From assembly GCA_019649035.1 (NCBI GenBank), contig BMAT01008679.1, positions 133,634 to 153,809 of the forward strand: a stretch of 20,176 bases of DNA, read 5' to 3'. The translations under genes were made by a program, and so were the position numbers. This document shows, piece after piece, positions 19,931-20,176 of the stretch. The notes below the pieces were generated by a model. The model did not search any database. It was not told the DNA's origin and saw only the letters and a list, made by a program, of their open reading frames with translations. The stretch comes from Elysia marginata. Taxonomy: Eukaryota; Mollusca; Gastropoda; Plakobranchidae. Numbering within the stretch: position 1 is the first letter of the stretch; each line of letters opens with the position of its first letter.

Positions 19931-20176
19931 GTCAGTGGTGTGCGGTGAGTTTATTCTTTCTGTGTTAAGAGGGGTTCGCTTCAATGTGTACGTAGATATA
20001 ATAGATGATTGCTTAATGTTATTTTATTGTACTAATGTAATTATGAAAGTAAAATATTTCGGCACACATAAATTTAAATTGACGTTAATTTTCGTTAGAG
20101 TATTTTTTTATACTAACAGCATAGACATGACTAGACTAAGTGACTGGAGAGATAAATATAAATGCCATCTTTTTAC

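Larger units (their letters stand above)
18989..20176 (-). other. Upstream WDR19 intron, incomplete at window edge
   Basis: No further WDR19 exon was found. The residues expected before SDATPEDYQ in this family do not appear in any minus frame here. The intron contains the GC-richer block described separately. Confidence 0.5.

Noticed and set aside
19385-19968. piggyBac-like element bounded by TTAA sites
   Set aside because: TTAA occurs near both ends of the GC-richer block, but the adjoining bases do not form matching terminal inverted repeats and no transposase domain was found.

Overview
This is a window of metazoan nuclear DNA. It is AT-rich, its genes are broken by GT-AG introns, and its introns carry microsatellites, minisatellites and retrotransposon debris. 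Both recognisable genes belong to ciliated animals. The intron sizes, acidic coding insertions and retrotransposon type suggest an invertebrate, perhaps a mollusc or other lophotrochozoan, but the species cannot be fixed from the sequence.

Layout. (1) Positions 361-7842, + strand: the 3' part of a NEK1-type NIMA-related kinase gene. Eight phase-consistent exons encode about 355 C-terminal residues; the kinase domain lies upstream of the window. The fourth intron carries an antisense, 5'-truncated, broken non-LTR retrotransposon (about 1750-4030) whose end almost touches the next splice acceptor. (2) Positions 7843-13290: about 5.4 kb with no recognisable gene, holding the facing 3' ends of two convergent genes, a strong short hairpin at 8893-8926 and simple repeats. 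(3) Positions 13291-18988, - strand: the last eight exons of WDR19/IFT144, about 352 residues covering the end of the helical repeat region and two C-terminal zinc-ribbon-like cysteine clusters. Its introns carry a five-copy minisatellite, a 55-bp tandem repeat and poly-C/poly-A composite tracts. (4) Positions 18989-20176: an upstream intron of WDR19 that contains a GC- and CpG-richer block (about 19410-19930) with a frame-broken acidic reading frame and a 16-bp palindrome, probably an inserted element.

How the genes relate. NEK1 is a cilium and DNA-damage associated kinase. IFT144 is a core subunit of the intraflagellar transport complex A. In people both are short-rib thoracic dysplasia genes. 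Here they are convergent neighbours, which implies no shared promoter; any functional link from the adjacency is inference. Exon joins were derived by hand from splice motifs, reading phase and remembered vertebrate family sequence, with no alignment run. No bacterial system, CRISPR array, rRNA or tRNA was seen.
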